Assembly: GCF_900156575.1 (NCBI RefSeq)
Contig: NZ_FTNY01000004.1
Location: 434,001 to 498,000, forward strand
Source: Chryseobacterium shigense
GTDB lineage: Bacteria > Bacteroidota > Bacteroidia > Flavobacteriales > Weeksellaceae
Length of the DNA stretch: 64,000 bases
Direction of reading: 5' to 3'
Part shown: one piece after another, positions 26,467-35,644 of the stretch
Numbering within the stretch: the first letter of the stretch is position 1
How the letters are laid out: each line of letters opens with the position of its first letter
Program-made: the position numbers and the translations under genes
The notes under the pieces: model-generated
What the model was told of the DNA's origin: nothing
The model's database searches: none
What the model saw: only the letters and a program-made list of their open reading frames with translations

Positions 26467-27453
26467 ATGATGACTTCAAAAATTATTTTCAAATTTTATT
26501 TCCTGTTTATTGTCGGCTTTTTTTTGCCTCTAAGTGGACAGGTAGGAATTAACACCTCTAGTCCTCAAGCTACTTTAGATGTCGTAGGCAAATCAAACGC
26601 TTCATCAACCAAATCATTTAAAGTTAGAAATTCTTCAGATGTAGAATCAATAACCGTAACCGACGATGCTAAAGTCGGAATAAGAGTAACTAATCCACAA
26701 GCCAATCTTCACATTTTAAGTGATGTGAACGGATCAATCAATGAAAGAGCTGGAGGAGCAGGTCCTGCGTTCTTCGCATTAAGAAAAAATGAGTCTACTG
26801 ACAGGAGTATCAACCAAGCTTTAGTATCGGGAGCAAATATAGGAGCCATTACCTTTGTAGGAAACACAGGAAATGGCTACACCGGCACTTCTTTAAATTC
26901 TTCTAGGATCATGGCTGTAGCAACTCAGAATTTTACAACAACAGCACAGGGAACCAGAATAGAATTCTACACGACCCCCAATGATACGAATTCAAGTGTT
27001 TTACGAATGACCATAGGTCAGGACGGTAAGATTGGGATAGGCAGATCGGCCATCACAAATATTCTGGAGATAGAGGGGGAAGCTTCTAAAACAACTACCG
27101 GAGCATGGCTTGCCAATTCTGACGGACGCCTTAAAAAAGACATTAAGCAAATCTCCGGCAATGAAGCCCTGGAAAAACTGCTTCGACTGAAAGGAGTTTA
27201 CTACTACTGGAATGATGATAAAACAGGAATTCTTCGTCCGAAAGAAAAACAAATGGGTTTTATCGCCCAAAATATACAGGAGGTCTTCCCTGATAAAGTA
27301 ACCCAAGATGCCAAAGGCTATTTGCAAACGGCCTACGGAGATTATGATGCCGTGCTGGTGGAAGCTATAAGAGCTCTGCATCAGAAAAATGAGAATCTTG
27401 AAAAAAGAATCAACGAACTTGAATCAAAAATTAACGGTTTAACGAAAAAATAA
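26467..27453 (+). CDS. Tail-fibre-type protein with S74 endosialidase chaperone domain
   Basis: 328 residues with a signal peptide (about 1-25). The N-terminal part has GVNTS-like text (QVGINTSSPQATLDV), common in Bacteroidota adhesin-like proteins. The C-terminal 110 residues are the intramolecular chaperone domain: NSDGRLKKDIKQI with the self-cleavage Ser218, QMGFIAQNIQEVFPD, and a coiled-coil end (NLEKRINELESK). Such domains trimerise fibres and then cut themselves off. Exported here rather than part of a phage; lies between two identical tRNA-Gln genes. Confidence 0.88.
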   Translation: MMTSKIIFKFYFLFIVGFFLPLSGQVGINTSSPQATLDVVGKSNASSTKSFKVRNSSDVESITVTDDAKVGIRVTNPQANLHILSDVNGSINERAGGAGPAFFALRKNESTDRSINQALVSGANIGAITFVGNTGNGYTGTSLNSSRIMAVATQNFTTTAQGTRIEFYTTPNDTNSSVLRMTIGQDGKIGIGRSAITNILEIEGEASKTTTGAWLANSDGRLKKDIKQISGNEALEKLLRLKGVYYYWNDDKTGILRPKEKQMGFIAQNIQEVFPDKVTQDAKGYLQTAYGDYDAVLVEAIRALHQKNENLEKRINELESKINGLTKK

Positions 27454-27472
27454 TTTAAAAATACTGGAATAC

Positions 27473-27496
27473 AAAGCCTTCACACCAGAAGGCTTT
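27473..27496 (+). terminator. Terminator after the S74 protein gene
   Basis: Perfect 9-bp stem AAAGCCTTC/GAAGGCTTT, loop of 6, followed by T. Confidence 0.85.
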
Positions 27497-27617
27497 TTTA
27501 ATTACAAGAATCTGAAAACCATAGACTATTCTATATTTTTTTTTGAGTGAGCCCGCTTTAGGTATGCTCTATTTTATATTTTCAATTCAAAAAAACAGCT
27601 TCTTACAGTCCAAAGTA

Positions 27618-27647
27618 TTGCACATAAATAAAAAATTAGTAAATTTG
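27618..27647 (+). promoter_or_regulatory. Promoter of tRNA-Gln copy 2
   Basis: TTG at 27618-27620, 19 bases, TAAATTTG at 27640-27647: the same exact architecture as copy 1. Confidence 0.85.
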
Positions 27648-27664
27648 CACCACTAAAATAATAC

Positions 27665-27735
27665 AGACCCATGGTGTAACGGTAGCACTCTGGTTTTTGG
27701 TACCATCAGTTGGGGTTCGAATCCCTGTGGGTCTA
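27665..27735 (+). tRNA. tRNA-Gln (anticodon TTG), copy 2
   Basis: 71 nt, identical base for base to copy 1 at 26184. Here the discriminator A is directly followed by CCA (27736-27738), so the 3-prime end is encoded in this copy only. A terminator begins at 27738. Confidence 0.97.
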
Positions 27736-27737
27736 CC

Positions 27738-27763
27738 AACCATCCTTTTTTTAAAGGATGGTT
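27738..27763 (+). terminator. Terminator after tRNA-Gln copy 2
   Basis: 11-bp stem (27738-27748 with 27753-27763), 4-base loop, then about ten T. Confidence 0.9.
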
Positions 27764-27905
27764 TTTTTTTTGCTTTCACAAGGTCTGATGATTAAAATTC
27801 ATCTCAGTAATGATTTTTCAATAATATCTCATACGTTCTTTCGTCTATTATTAGGTTATTTTTTTACTTTCGCAATATTCATATTTAATCATAAATTCTA
27901 TAACC

Positions 27906-29525
27906 GTGAAAAAAACACTATTTCTTTCATTTTTTCTTTTAATACATCATTTTTCAACCGCTCAACAAGCGCCTGCTATTGAATGGGCAGTATGTCTTGG
28001 AGATATTGGGACTGAAAGTGCCTGCGTAGATTTTAATACCTCTAACAGACTTTATGGATTACCGGTTGCGCATACTCCTGATGGAGGGTATATTCTAGCA
28101 GGCAATACCAATTCCAACGGAGGATATATTTCCGGTGTGCATGGCTCCGGCAACGCACAAGATATGTGGGTAGTAAAGACAGATAGTCATGGAAATTTTC
28201 AGTGGCAAAAGGCACTGGGAGGAACAGGATATGATTCTGCTGCAGCTCTCGCACTAACGAGTGACGGAGGATATATTATTGCCGGATATTCTACTGTAGA
28301 TGACGGAGATGTACCTATATATTTTGGTTCCCGCGATATTTGGATTGTAAAATTAGATGGGGCAGGAAATAAATTGTGGACCCAGAATCTGGGAACTACC
28401 GATGATGAAAAAGCTTATTCTATTCAGCAGACATCAGATGGAGGTTTTATAGTTGCCGGAGCGATATATGCTGCCGGAGTCAGCCCGGTGACCAGGTATA
28501 ATATGGTAGCGATAAAGACTGATCCCAATGGCAATATAGAATGGCGTAAAAGTTTTGGAGGTTCAGATGATGAAGTAGCTTACTCTGTAAAACAGACCAC
28601 AGGTGGAGGATATATCCTTGCAGGCTCTACCCAAACTAAAAATAATGGCGATGTTTCCGGAAATCACACCTACTGGAGTTCGAGTGACGCAGCCTACCTT
28701 GCCTCAAGAGATGCGTGGGTCGTAAAATTAAATGCACAAGGAACTTTACAGTGGCAAAAATGTTTAGGAGGAACGGGAGAAGACAATGCCTACTCTATTC
28801 AGCAAACTACGGATGGAGGATATATTCTAGCCGGATATTCCAATTCTACTAACGGAGATGTCACCGGAAATCATGGAAATAATGACTTCTGGGTAGTTAA
28901 AATGAATTCCAGTGGTGGATTGGAATGGCAAAAAAGTATGGGCGGAAGCCAAACGGACATGGCACATTTTATTAAACAGACTCCCGATGGAGGCTATATT
29001 GTAACAGGAATTTCTTTCTCTGCCAACGGAGATGTTACAGATCACCACGGAAATAATAACACCAATGATTATTGGGTGGTGAAAATGGATGCATCAGGAA
29101 ATAAATCATGGACCAAATCTCTGGGTGGAACTAATGGAGACTCTGCTTATTCTTTAGATCTGACCCAGGACGGCGGATATGTGATTGCAGGAACTACCAA
29201 TTCTGTGAATGGCGATGTGGTGGGGATGCATCCTAATTCTTCTGCTACGGATTTCTGGCTGGTAAAATTAGGTGCCGGTAACCTGGGCACAGAAGAAGCA
29301 AAACCTTCAAAAAACATTTCCCTTCATCCTAATCCGGTAAAAGATATCCTCCATTTTTCAGAGGAACTCAGCTCCATTGAAGTGTATACTTCGGATGGAA
29401 AAATAGTTTATGAAATCTTATCGGGCCAACAAATCAATCTTCATCATTTACCCGCAAACATTTATTTTCTTCATGGGATAAATAAGGAAGGAAAGAAGAT
29501 CGTCAAGAAAATTGTAAAGCAATAA
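27906..29525 (+). CDS. T9SS cargo protein of repeat propeller type
   Basis: 539 residues; GTG start, signal peptide (about 1-20). About seven repeats of the form DGGYILAG, then DxWVVK and WQKxLGG, roughly 55 residues each, suggest a beta-propeller; Asp/Asn-rich loops may bind calcium. The final 70 residues (from ISLHPNPVKDILHF) are a type A sorting domain for the type IX secretion system, so it is exported to the cell surface. The binding target is unknown. Ends with a strong terminator at 29574. Confidence 0.88.
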   Translation: MKKTLFLSFFLLIHHFSTAQQAPAIEWAVCLGDIGTESACVDFNTSNRLYGLPVAHTPDGGYILAGNTNSNGGYISGVHGSGNAQDMWVVKTDSHGNFQWQKALGGTGYDSAAALALTSDGGYIIAGYSTVDDGDVPIYFGSRDIWIVKLDGAGNKLWTQNLGTTDDEKAYSIQQTSDGGFIVAGAIYAAGVSPVTRYNMVAIKTDPNGNIEWRKSFGGSDDEVAYSVKQTTGGGYILAGSTQTKNNGDVSGNHTYWSSSDAAYLASRDAWVVKLNAQGTLQWQKCLGGTGEDNAYSIQQTTDGGYILAGYSNSTNGDVTGNHGNNDFWVVKMNSSGGLEWQKSMGGSQTDMAHFIKQTPDGGYIVTGISFSANGDVTDHHGNNNTNDYWVVKMDASGNKSWTKSLGGTNGDSAYSLDLTQDGGYVIAGTTNSVNGDVVGMHPNSSATDFWLVKLGAGNLGTEEAKPSKNISLHPNPVKDILHFSEELSSIEVYTSDGKIVYEILSGQQINLHHLPANIYFLHGINKEGKKIVKKIVKQ

Positions 29526-29573
29526 TCCTTGTCATTGACTGTTGTATCCAATAATTAAAATGATACCTTTAAA

Positions 29574-29601
29574 AATAAAACCCGCTTTCGCGGGTTTTAT
29601 T
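29574..29601 (+). terminator. Terminator after the T9SS gene
   Basis: 12-bp perfect stem with loop TTTC; the flanking runs of A and T suit use in both directions. Confidence 0.88.
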
Positions 29602-29604
29602 GGT

Positions 29605-29718
29605 TTACAGAGAACGGTAATTCATCAAAAAAATAATTCTTTTTATTTTTTCAGGAGTGAAAAATTCCTTCTCTAATTTGGTCAGTCCCTGGTCTGACCT
29701 CTTATATATCTTTTTCAT
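29605..29718 (-). CDS. Possible small basic protein (37 aa)
   Basis: MKKIYKRSDQGLTKLEKEFF opens a 37-residue frame ending in NYRSL. The ATG is preceded by an AT-rich sequence and the stop falls just beyond a terminator. Composition (Lys, Phe, Ile) looks protein-like, but length and lack of recognised homologues keep this tentative. Confidence 0.35.
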   Translation of the reverse strand: MKKIYKRSDQGLTKLEKEFFTPEKIKRIIFLMNYRSL

Positions 29719-29794
29719 ATTAATAAATATAAGGCTGCAACCGAAAAGTCATTTTTTTGTCAGTTTTTTTTATGATGATCAGTAGAGCTCTTTT

Positions 29795-30433
29795 TTATTT
29801 TCTATTTTTCAACTCATCAATCTCTTCCTGAAGAGATCTGACTTTATTTTTAAGCTCTTCACTTATCTTGGAAGGAAATCTTTTGAGTTTTCTAAGGTCT
29901 AAAGCCAGCATGATGGAAGCAATTCCAATAAAAATAAAAGATACCGCTGTTAAGGTTACTAAGGAAAGTCCGGTAAAGACAGGATTAAATATCAATAGCA
30001 AGGAGAATATAATACCTCCTGCACTTGCCAGGGCCACATTTCCCCAGCTTAAAATTTTCTGACTTTTAAGATCAAAGGCAAAGCCTAAAAGCTGAAAAGA
30101 ACGGAATAATAATGTAAATCCTATAACAAATGGAAGAACCGTCATCGAGATCTGTGGATTGCTGACAAGATATACCCCGATTGCCGTTGTCAGCAATCCG
30201 CTTATCAGGAACCAGCCCCATCCCTGCAATGACTTGTTATTCTGTAAGGAAAAAAATATTTCCGTAATTCCCGAAAACAAAAATGAGACACTGAAAAAAA
30301 TAGAGAGAGTAACGTACGTAGCAAGCGGTACAGTGAATACATAAAAACCGCAGATTAAAAATATAATCCCGAAAATCAATGGAATATACCAATGCTTTAC
30401 CGTGTTCGTAAGGGTTTGAAATAGATTAGCCAT
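29795..30433 (-). CDS. HdeD-like (DUF308) membrane protein
   Basis: 212 residues with six hydrophobic segments and the paired GxxFLxxG-type pattern of the DUF308/HdeD family. The C-terminal 40 residues are a charged coiled coil (SKISEELKNKVRSLQEEIDE). HdeD takes part in acid resistance in E. coli; in Bacteroidota the role is not established. Confidence 0.88.
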   Translation of the reverse strand: MANLFQTLTNTVKHWYIPLIFGIIFLICGFYVFTVPLATYVTLSIFFSVSFLFSGITEIFFSLQNNKSLQGWGWFLISGLLTTAIGVYLVSNPQISMTVLPFVIGFTLLFRSFQLLGFAFDLKSQKILSWGNVALASAGGIIFSLLLIFNPVFTGLSLVTLTAVSFIFIGIASIMLALDLRKLKRFPSKISEELKNKVRSLQEEIDELKNRK

Positions 30434-30801
30434 AAGTGTGTATTTTTGATTGGTTTATTTTGCTCTCGGTATATAGATCACTCTATAGGAATTCAAACAA
30501 GCTTAAATTCACTAAGTATTGAAATAAATACTCCTGCCAAGATACAAAAAACTAATAGATTAAACACCTAGTAATCTCCATTAATTATTTAATAACACAA
30601 CATAGATGTTGCTAAAAAACCATTGAAAATCTCATTTCAATGCCAATTAGTGTATTTCTTTTCGACATTCTTTATTAGCAAAAGAAAATGCACCTGTAAA
30701 CATTCATTTACTATAAAAATATTTATAAAAGCATCAGAAAAAAAATGGGTTTAATTCAATCTATTTTTCGGATGCTTTTTTCAGTTCCTTATTCTCTTTC
30801 T
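30434..30801. other. Intergenic region with a loose hairpin
   Basis: 368 bases without a gene. The only notable structure is AAAAGCATC (30727-30735) pairing with GATGCTTTT (30771-30779) on either side of an A/T-rich loop, probably the terminator of the agmatine deiminase gene on the minus strand. Confidence 0.5.
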
Positions 30802-31905
30802 TTATTTAAGAAAGCTTCCCACTGGTTGTTGTTGGGTTACACAATGAATCATCCCACCATTTTCATATAAATTCCGTACATCGATTCCGATAACTTTTCT
30901 GTCAGGGTATTGCTCCTGAATCATTTTATTGGCCATTTTATCATTGGGATCACCATAGTTTGGAACCAGAACGACTTTATTGGCAACATAGAAATTGATG
31001 TACGAGCCTTTGTCCTCGAGCTGTTTTCCGTAAGCTGTCTTTACTTTGTTTTTCGTCGCCGGCAGATATACTTTTCTATATTCTTTTCCTTCTGCATCGG
31101 ATGCTGTGTAAAGTGTATTAATATCTTTATCGGTAAGCCCCATCTCAAAAAGACCGTCCTCATCCATCGTAATCATGGTCGTATGATTGATAAACTTCAT
31201 AAAACCGTCAATATGCATATCGGTAACATCCAGTCCGGTAACGCCATCCAGCCAGATCACTTTAGAAACTCCATAATATTGTTCAAACATCTCCTCAGCT
31301 TCCTGCTGTGTAATTCCTTTTGTTCTTACAGATCCTCTTTTCTGACTGATCACTGAACTTTTACAGGCCATCAAAACTCCTTTTCCGTCAGTTTCCACAG
31401 AACCTCCCTCATTGACCATTTCCTCGTTAAGATCAATTACTTTCATTCCCAAATCTTCCCCGATTCGCTGAGGTATTTCATCACAGTTTTTGGAATCATA
31501 CTTTCCGCCCCAGCCATTGAATCCCCAGTCTTCTATCAGTACATGTCCCTGATCATCTTTTACGAAAACAGGACCGTTATCCCTAATCCAGACATCATCA
31601 GTAGGATACACTTTGAAATCAACATTTTTTAATGGAATTTTGTTTTTTTCCAAAAGATCCTCTATCCTTTTCTTTTCAGCATTATCATAAGCGATAATGT
31701 GAACTTTTTCTCCGGTCTGAAGCTCCCGCGTCATCTCTATCCAGGTCTGCTCTATTCTTTTCCGGTATTCAGTGCCATGCTGATGATGATGTGGCCATTG
31801 CAGCCAGGTTCCTTCATGGGGGGAAGATTCTTCTGGGAAGTGATACGTCTGTGCCATACAAAAAGCTATATTTAATAAAAAAGTGAGTACGAATAGTGGT
31901 TTCAT
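30802..31905 (-). CDS. Exported agmatine deiminase family protein
   Basis: 367 residues from ATG 31905: the frame is open further up, but KPLFVLTFLLNIAFCMAQ is a signal peptide. Pentein fold motifs: WIRDNGPVFV, MHIDGFMKF, and the catalytic Cys in GGMIHCVTQQQP. Related enzymes convert agmatine to N-carbamoylputrescine or deiminate arginine. Export is unusual for an agmatine deiminase and recalls the secreted Porphyromonas peptidylarginine deiminase, but this protein lacks the extra domains of that enzyme. Five bases downstream of an outer-membrane protein gene. Confidence 0.85.
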   Translation of the reverse strand: MKPLFVLTFLLNIAFCMAQTYHFPEESSPHEGTWLQWPHHHQHGTEYRKRIEQTWIEMTRELQTGEKVHIIAYDNAEKKRIEDLLEKNKIPLKNVDFKVYPTDDVWIRDNGPVFVKDDQGHVLIEDWGFNGWGGKYDSKNCDEIPQRIGEDLGMKVIDLNEEMVNEGGSVETDGKGVLMACKSSVISQKRGSVRTKGITQQEAEEMFEQYYGVSKVIWLDGVTGLDVTDMHIDGFMKFINHTTMITMDEDGLFEMGLTDKDINTLYTASDAEGKEYRKVYLPATKNKVKTAYGKQLEDKGSYINFYVANKVVLVPNYGDPNDKMANKMIQEQYPDRKVIGIDVRNLYENGGMIHCVTQQQPVGSFLK

Positions 31906-31909
31906 ATCT

Positions 31910-32524
31910 TTAAAATTTTTTTCCAATAAATAGTCCGAAATTGATATCGGTTTCAAAAGAACTTCCGGTCTGAGATATTGTACTTCCTATCCCGAACTGC
32001 ATTTTTTTGTTGTTTTCCAATCCCAAACGGATGATCTGGCTGCTGGCCTGATGTTCCTGAAAACTGAAATCAGATTCTACCATCAGCATGCTGTAGAAAT
32101 TAAACTGTTCATTCAATTCGGGAGTATATTCCAGTAAGGTATAAAGTCCCAGACCTGCTTCTCCGGTATCAAAAGAGTACGTTACGGCAGGAAACAGGTT
32201 AATTCCTAAAGTTCGGGTTTCTTTCACAAAAGCAAAACCCAATGAAGGCATCACCTCTTCGGCAGAAGTATAAACCCCGGCAGAAGCGCCCCAATTGTTA
32301 CCTACAAAATAATTAACGCTCTGATAAACCGCAGGGCTTACTTTTCGCGTTTTATAGTCATATGCAACCGTTCCCGAAACGAAATAATTCCACCTGTTCC
32401 CAAAATCCTTATCATAAATTCCCAACACCTCAGCTTCCTTATTTCCACCATAGGCCTGTATAGAAACCTGAGATGGTGCATATGATGAAATGAACATCAT
32501 CAAGAAAAGACCATTTTTTTTCAT
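31910..32524 (-). CDS. Hypothetical outer-membrane protein
   Basis: 204 residues with a signal peptide (about 1-18). The body is a series of short amphipathic strands ending in NFGLFIGKKF, a beta-barrel-like finish. It lies four bases upstream of the agmatine deiminase gene, so the two are surely cotranscribed; a shared role in amine or arginine handling is possible. No family recognised. Confidence 0.75.
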   Translation of the reverse strand: MKKNGLFLMMFISSYAPSQVSIQAYGGNKEAEVLGIYDKDFGNRWNYFVSGTVAYDYKTRKVSPAVYQSVNYFVGNNWGASAGVYTSAEEVMPSLGFAFVKETRTLGINLFPAVTYSFDTGEAGLGLYTLLEYTPELNEQFNFYSMLMVESDFSFQEHQASSQIIRLGLENNKKMQFGIGSTISQTGSSFETDINFGLFIGKKF

Positions 32525-32614
32525 TCCGTTGTTTTTCTAAAAATTTTGTGAGATAAATCCGATCATTCATGGTATTTATCTGTGACAAAATTAGATCATC
32601 AGAAAAACAAAACT

Positions 32615-32629
32615 TGTCCTAAAAGGACA
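32615..32629 (-). terminator. Terminator of the AraC regulator
   Basis: 6-bp stem TGTCCT/AGGACA with AAA loop; on the minus strand it is followed by a T-rich stretch. Confidence 0.55.
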
Positions 32630-32632
32630 TCC

Positions 32633-33436
32633 TTAAGAATACAGCGGAAAATAAATATGAGTAATCATTTCTCCCTTTTCAGATTGCATATATTCTTCTA
32701 TAACATCTGAATGATCAAGCAGAAGGTTTGGTTGGGTAAGCCAGAATCGGTAAAAGGCCCGGTAGGTTTCTAAAATATTTTCAAAAGATCCGTAATGAGT
32801 AAACCTGATGTATTTTCCTCCAAAAATTTCCGTTTTCTGAAATCCGGAAACTCCCGTCTCAACCTGTAATAAAGCGGCTCCGTATCTGCAATGGGAACGG
32901 CTGGTAATCAGTGGCTGATCGCATACAATCCCATAAGCAGGAAAAGAATCTCCGTTCTCTTGTCCGATAGTGCTCCATAAATCATTAATCTCCTGATTAT
33001 TATAATCTTTAGCTTTAATGAACGTACAGTATACCGAAATAGCATCCTTGTATTTGATTTCATACTTCAGATCATCAGCCTCTCTTTCCAGAAATTCTTT
33101 AAAAATCTCCTGCTTCTGATTTCTGGCTTCCGCAGGTGAGATATGATACTGTTTTTTGAATGCCTTTGAAAAAGACTGAATATTGAGGTAGCCGACTTCC
33201 CATGCAATATCTGATATTTTATCGGGAGTATAGATCAGTTTTTTATATGATTTTTCCAGACGGAGACGCTTTTGAAATCCGGAGATTGTTTCTTTAAAAA
33301 TCTTAAAAAAAATCCTTTGAAAATTACGGTAAGAATACTGAGACAGATGTTCTATTTCAGCGGCTGTGATCTCCCTGTCAAAATTGTTTTCGATATGATC
33401 AACGATCTTTTGTATTTCATTAAAACGGATAGGCAC
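32633..33436 (-). CDS. AraC-type regulator with GyrI-like domain
   Basis: 267 residues. N-terminal AraC DNA-binding half (about 1-105) with SYRNFQRIFFKIFKETISGF and the second helix-turn-helix IAWEVGYLNIQSFSKAFKKQ. C-terminal half (about 115-267) is GyrI/Rob-like (SRSHCRYGAALLQVE, IRFTHYGSFENILETY), which binds small hydrophobic or multidrug ligands. Likely regulator of an unlinked stress response. Confidence 0.9.
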   Translation of the reverse strand: MPIRFNEIQKIVDHIENNFDREITAAEIEHLSQYSYRNFQRIFFKIFKETISGFQKRLRLEKSYKKLIYTPDKISDIAWEVGYLNIQSFSKAFKKQYHISPAEARNQKQEIFKEFLEREADDLKYEIKYKDAISVYCTFIKAKDYNNQEINDLWSTIGQENGDSFPAYGIVCDQPLITSRSHCRYGAALLQVETGVSGFQKTEIFGGKYIRFTHYGSFENILETYRAFYRFWLTQPNLLLDHSDVIEEYMQSEKGEMITHIYFPLYS

Positions 33437-33519
33437 GGTTGTATATTTTGCAAATGGGCTGGCTTACGTACTTCTAAAGATAAAGCATTTCAGTTGACTT
33501 TTGCTTTCAGAACACAAAA

Positions 33520-33543
33520 AAGGACGGAGTAAACCCCATCCTT
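33520..33543 (-). terminator. Terminator of the amino-acid permease gene
   Basis: 8-bp stem on the minus strand with one wobble, followed by TTTTTT, located about 80 bases downstream of the permease stop. Confidence 0.6.
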
Positions 33544-33620
33544 GATATAAATTTATGTAAATCTGTTCTATCGTTTATAAATTGTCATCCTTTTCAGACG
33601 CTTATAATAGCGTCAATTTA

Positions 33621-35048
33621 TTATTGCGTTTTAGGTTTGTATAACTTAAACATCAAAAACAGGAACGCCAGCCAGATTGGAATTAAGATCACCTGAATTT
33701 CCATTCCTGTAATGCTCATCAATACCAAAATTGCTACTAAAAACAGAATACAGATGTAGTTGGATATAGGATAAAATATGGAAGGAAATAGAGTCTTCAC
33801 TCCTGATTGGTCTTTATCTTTTCTGAATTTCAAATGGGTATAACAGATCATCAGCCAGTTAATAATCAGAGTAGAAACTACCAGAGCCATTAAATATTCA
33901 AAAGCCTTTTCCGGAACCAGTTTATTGATGATGATACAAATTCCGGCAAAGCAGGAAGAAATCAGGATCGCATTGGTAGGAACACTATTTTTATTCAGTT
34001 TCTTTAAAAACTTTGGTGCATTTCCCTGCTGAGCCAGTCCGAAAAGCATTCTGCTGTTGCTGTAAACACTGCTGTTATACACGGACAAAGCCGCTGTCAA
34101 AACAATCAGATTAAGAATATTGGCGATTAAGACATTGAACTGGATGACCTTTCCGAAAATATTGAATTCAAATCCATTTAAATTCTGAAAAACCATTACG
34201 AAAGGGCTTGTCCCTTCTGTAATTTCTCTCCACGGGCTCAATGCAAATAAAATTACCAAAGCTCCCACATAGAAAATCAAAATCCTGTAAATAACCTGAT
34301 TAGTTGCTTTAGGAATGGTCTTTTCAGGGTTTTTAGCTTCTGCTGCCGTAATTCCAATCAATTCCAATCCTCCAAAAGAGAACATAATCATCGCCATAGC
34401 GGCAAACAGTCCGGAAAATCCACTTTCGCTTTTATTAAAAAATCCTTTGGGGAAAAATCCACCATCGTTCCACAAATTCGTAATACTCGCTTTATCTCCT
34501 CCGGTACCACTCAACAATAAATAAATACCGAAAATAATCATTCCGATAATGGCGACCACCTTAATGATGGAAAACCAGAATTCAGTTTCCCCATACACTT
34601 TGACAGAGGCCAGATTTAAAGCTGTAATCACAATAAAAAAGAATAAGCTGGACACCCAGAGCGGGATTTCGGGCCACCAGAAATGGATATAGTGCCCGAT
34701 AGCGGTAAGTTCGGCCATACTTACCAGAATATAGAGAATCCAGTAATTCCAGCCTGAAGCAAAACCGGGAAAATTCCCCCAATATTTATAGGCAAAATGA
34801 CTGAAACTTCCAGAAACAGGCTCCTGAACCACCATCTCACCGAGCTGACGCATAATAAAGAATGCAATGATTCCTGCTAATGCATATCCCAGAATAACGG
34901 AAGGTCCCGCCAAAACTGCTGCCGGGCCAATGCCAAGAAACAATCCCGTTCCTATAGCACCTCCGAGGGCAATTAATTGAATATGTCTGTTGGTTAATCC
35001 TCTTACTAGAGCCCCATCATTGGACTCCGTTTTCTGTTCGCTGTTCAT
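33621..35048 (-). CDS. APC-family amino-acid permease
   Basis: 475 residues with about 12 hydrophobic segments. The N-terminal GLTNRHIQLIALGGAIGTGL is the AAT-subfamily signature; EPVSGSFSHFAYKYWGNFPG and GLELIGITAAEAKNPEKTIP are the other conserved boxes. Proton-driven uptake of neutral amino acids such as alanine, glycine or GABA. Exact substrate cannot be read. Confidence 0.93.
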   Translation of the reverse strand: MNSEQKTESNDGALVRGLTNRHIQLIALGGAIGTGLFLGIGPAAVLAGPSVILGYALAGIIAFFIMRQLGEMVVQEPVSGSFSHFAYKYWGNFPGFASGWNYWILYILVSMAELTAIGHYIHFWWPEIPLWVSSLFFFIVITALNLASVKVYGETEFWFSIIKVVAIIGMIIFGIYLLLSGTGGDKASITNLWNDGGFFPKGFFNKSESGFSGLFAAMAMIMFSFGGLELIGITAAEAKNPEKTIPKATNQVIYRILIFYVGALVILFALSPWREITEGTSPFVMVFQNLNGFEFNIFGKVIQFNVLIANILNLIVLTAALSVYNSSVYSNSRMLFGLAQQGNAPKFLKKLNKNSVPTNAILISSCFAGICIIINKLVPEKAFEYLMALVVSTLIINWLMICYTHLKFRKDKDQSGVKTLFPSIFYPISNYICILFLVAILVLMSITGMEIQVILIPIWLAFLFLMFKLYKPKTQ

Positions 35049-35165
35049 AAAATCAATTATGCCCTAAATATATAAAACTTTAGAGAAATTTACCTTCTGT
35101 GAAGCTGTAAGAACATTCAAAAGATTCATTTATAAAGATTTAAAAACTAAAAAAGCCGTAATTCT

Positions 35166-35459
35166 TTACAAATATTCCTCAGGAATTGAAATATTATTCT
35201 TTTTCATATACTCTAAAAGCGACTGATAACGGTCTTCATTGCCGTCTGTTCCGCATTTGTGTGAGATACTGCAGATGTCAGAAGGTTTAATTTCCAGGAT
35301 ATCAGAGATCTTTGTAAGGATATCCAGATTGATCTTGACTTTAGAGTTTTCAATGTCGGAATAGGCCTTTTGTGAAATCCCCATTTCAAAAGCCATATAC
35401 TCCTGCGTAAAGTCTTTACTTCTACGTATTTTTCTGATATTTTGGCCACATACTTTCAT
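35166..35459 (-). CDS. XRE-family helix-turn-helix regulator
   Basis: 97 residues. N-terminal HTH: IRKIRRSKDFTQEYMAFEMG, ISQKAYSDIENSK. The C-terminal third has SISHKCGTDGNED and a short helix. Divergent from the ccoNO operon, but no operator has been identified, so control of the oxidase is only a possibility. Confidence 0.85.
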   Translation of the reverse strand: MKVCGQNIRKIRRSKDFTQEYMAFEMGISQKAYSDIENSKVKINLDILTKISDILEIKPSDICSISHKCGTDGNEDRYQSLLEYMKKNNISIPEEYL

Positions 35460-35528
35460 CGTTTTTGTTTTAGTAGTTTTTAGTATAGTTTAGAAGGAGA
35501 CCTACTAGACTTACACAAAGTTAATAAA

Positions 35529-35536
35529 TACCTTTG
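35529..35536 (+). promoter_or_regulatory. Minus-7-like box upstream of ccoNO
   Basis: TACCTTTG, an exact TAnnTTTG match 109 bases upstream of the ccoNO ATG. No TTG lies at the right distance, so it may need an activator. Confidence 0.4.
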
Positions 35537-35644
35537 GCAAAACATTATACACGTTACATGATATTTATTTTTAACAGAAATCAAGATAAAATAAATTCTG
35601 ATTTCAGAGGGTAAATATCACTTCGGTACAACACTATTGGAATT

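Noticed and set aside
26184..27735. Active integrative element between the tRNA genes
   Set aside because: No integrase, recombinase or transfer gene is present; only the duplication itself is supported.
28080..29230. Regular repeats suggesting CRISPR
   Set aside because: The repeats are protein-coding with codon-level variation (DGGYI units of the T9SS protein), not identical short repeats with spacers.
35460..35644. FNR/CRP-type box for the oxidase operon
   Set aside because: No TTGAT-N4-ATCAA palindrome was found in the spacer.
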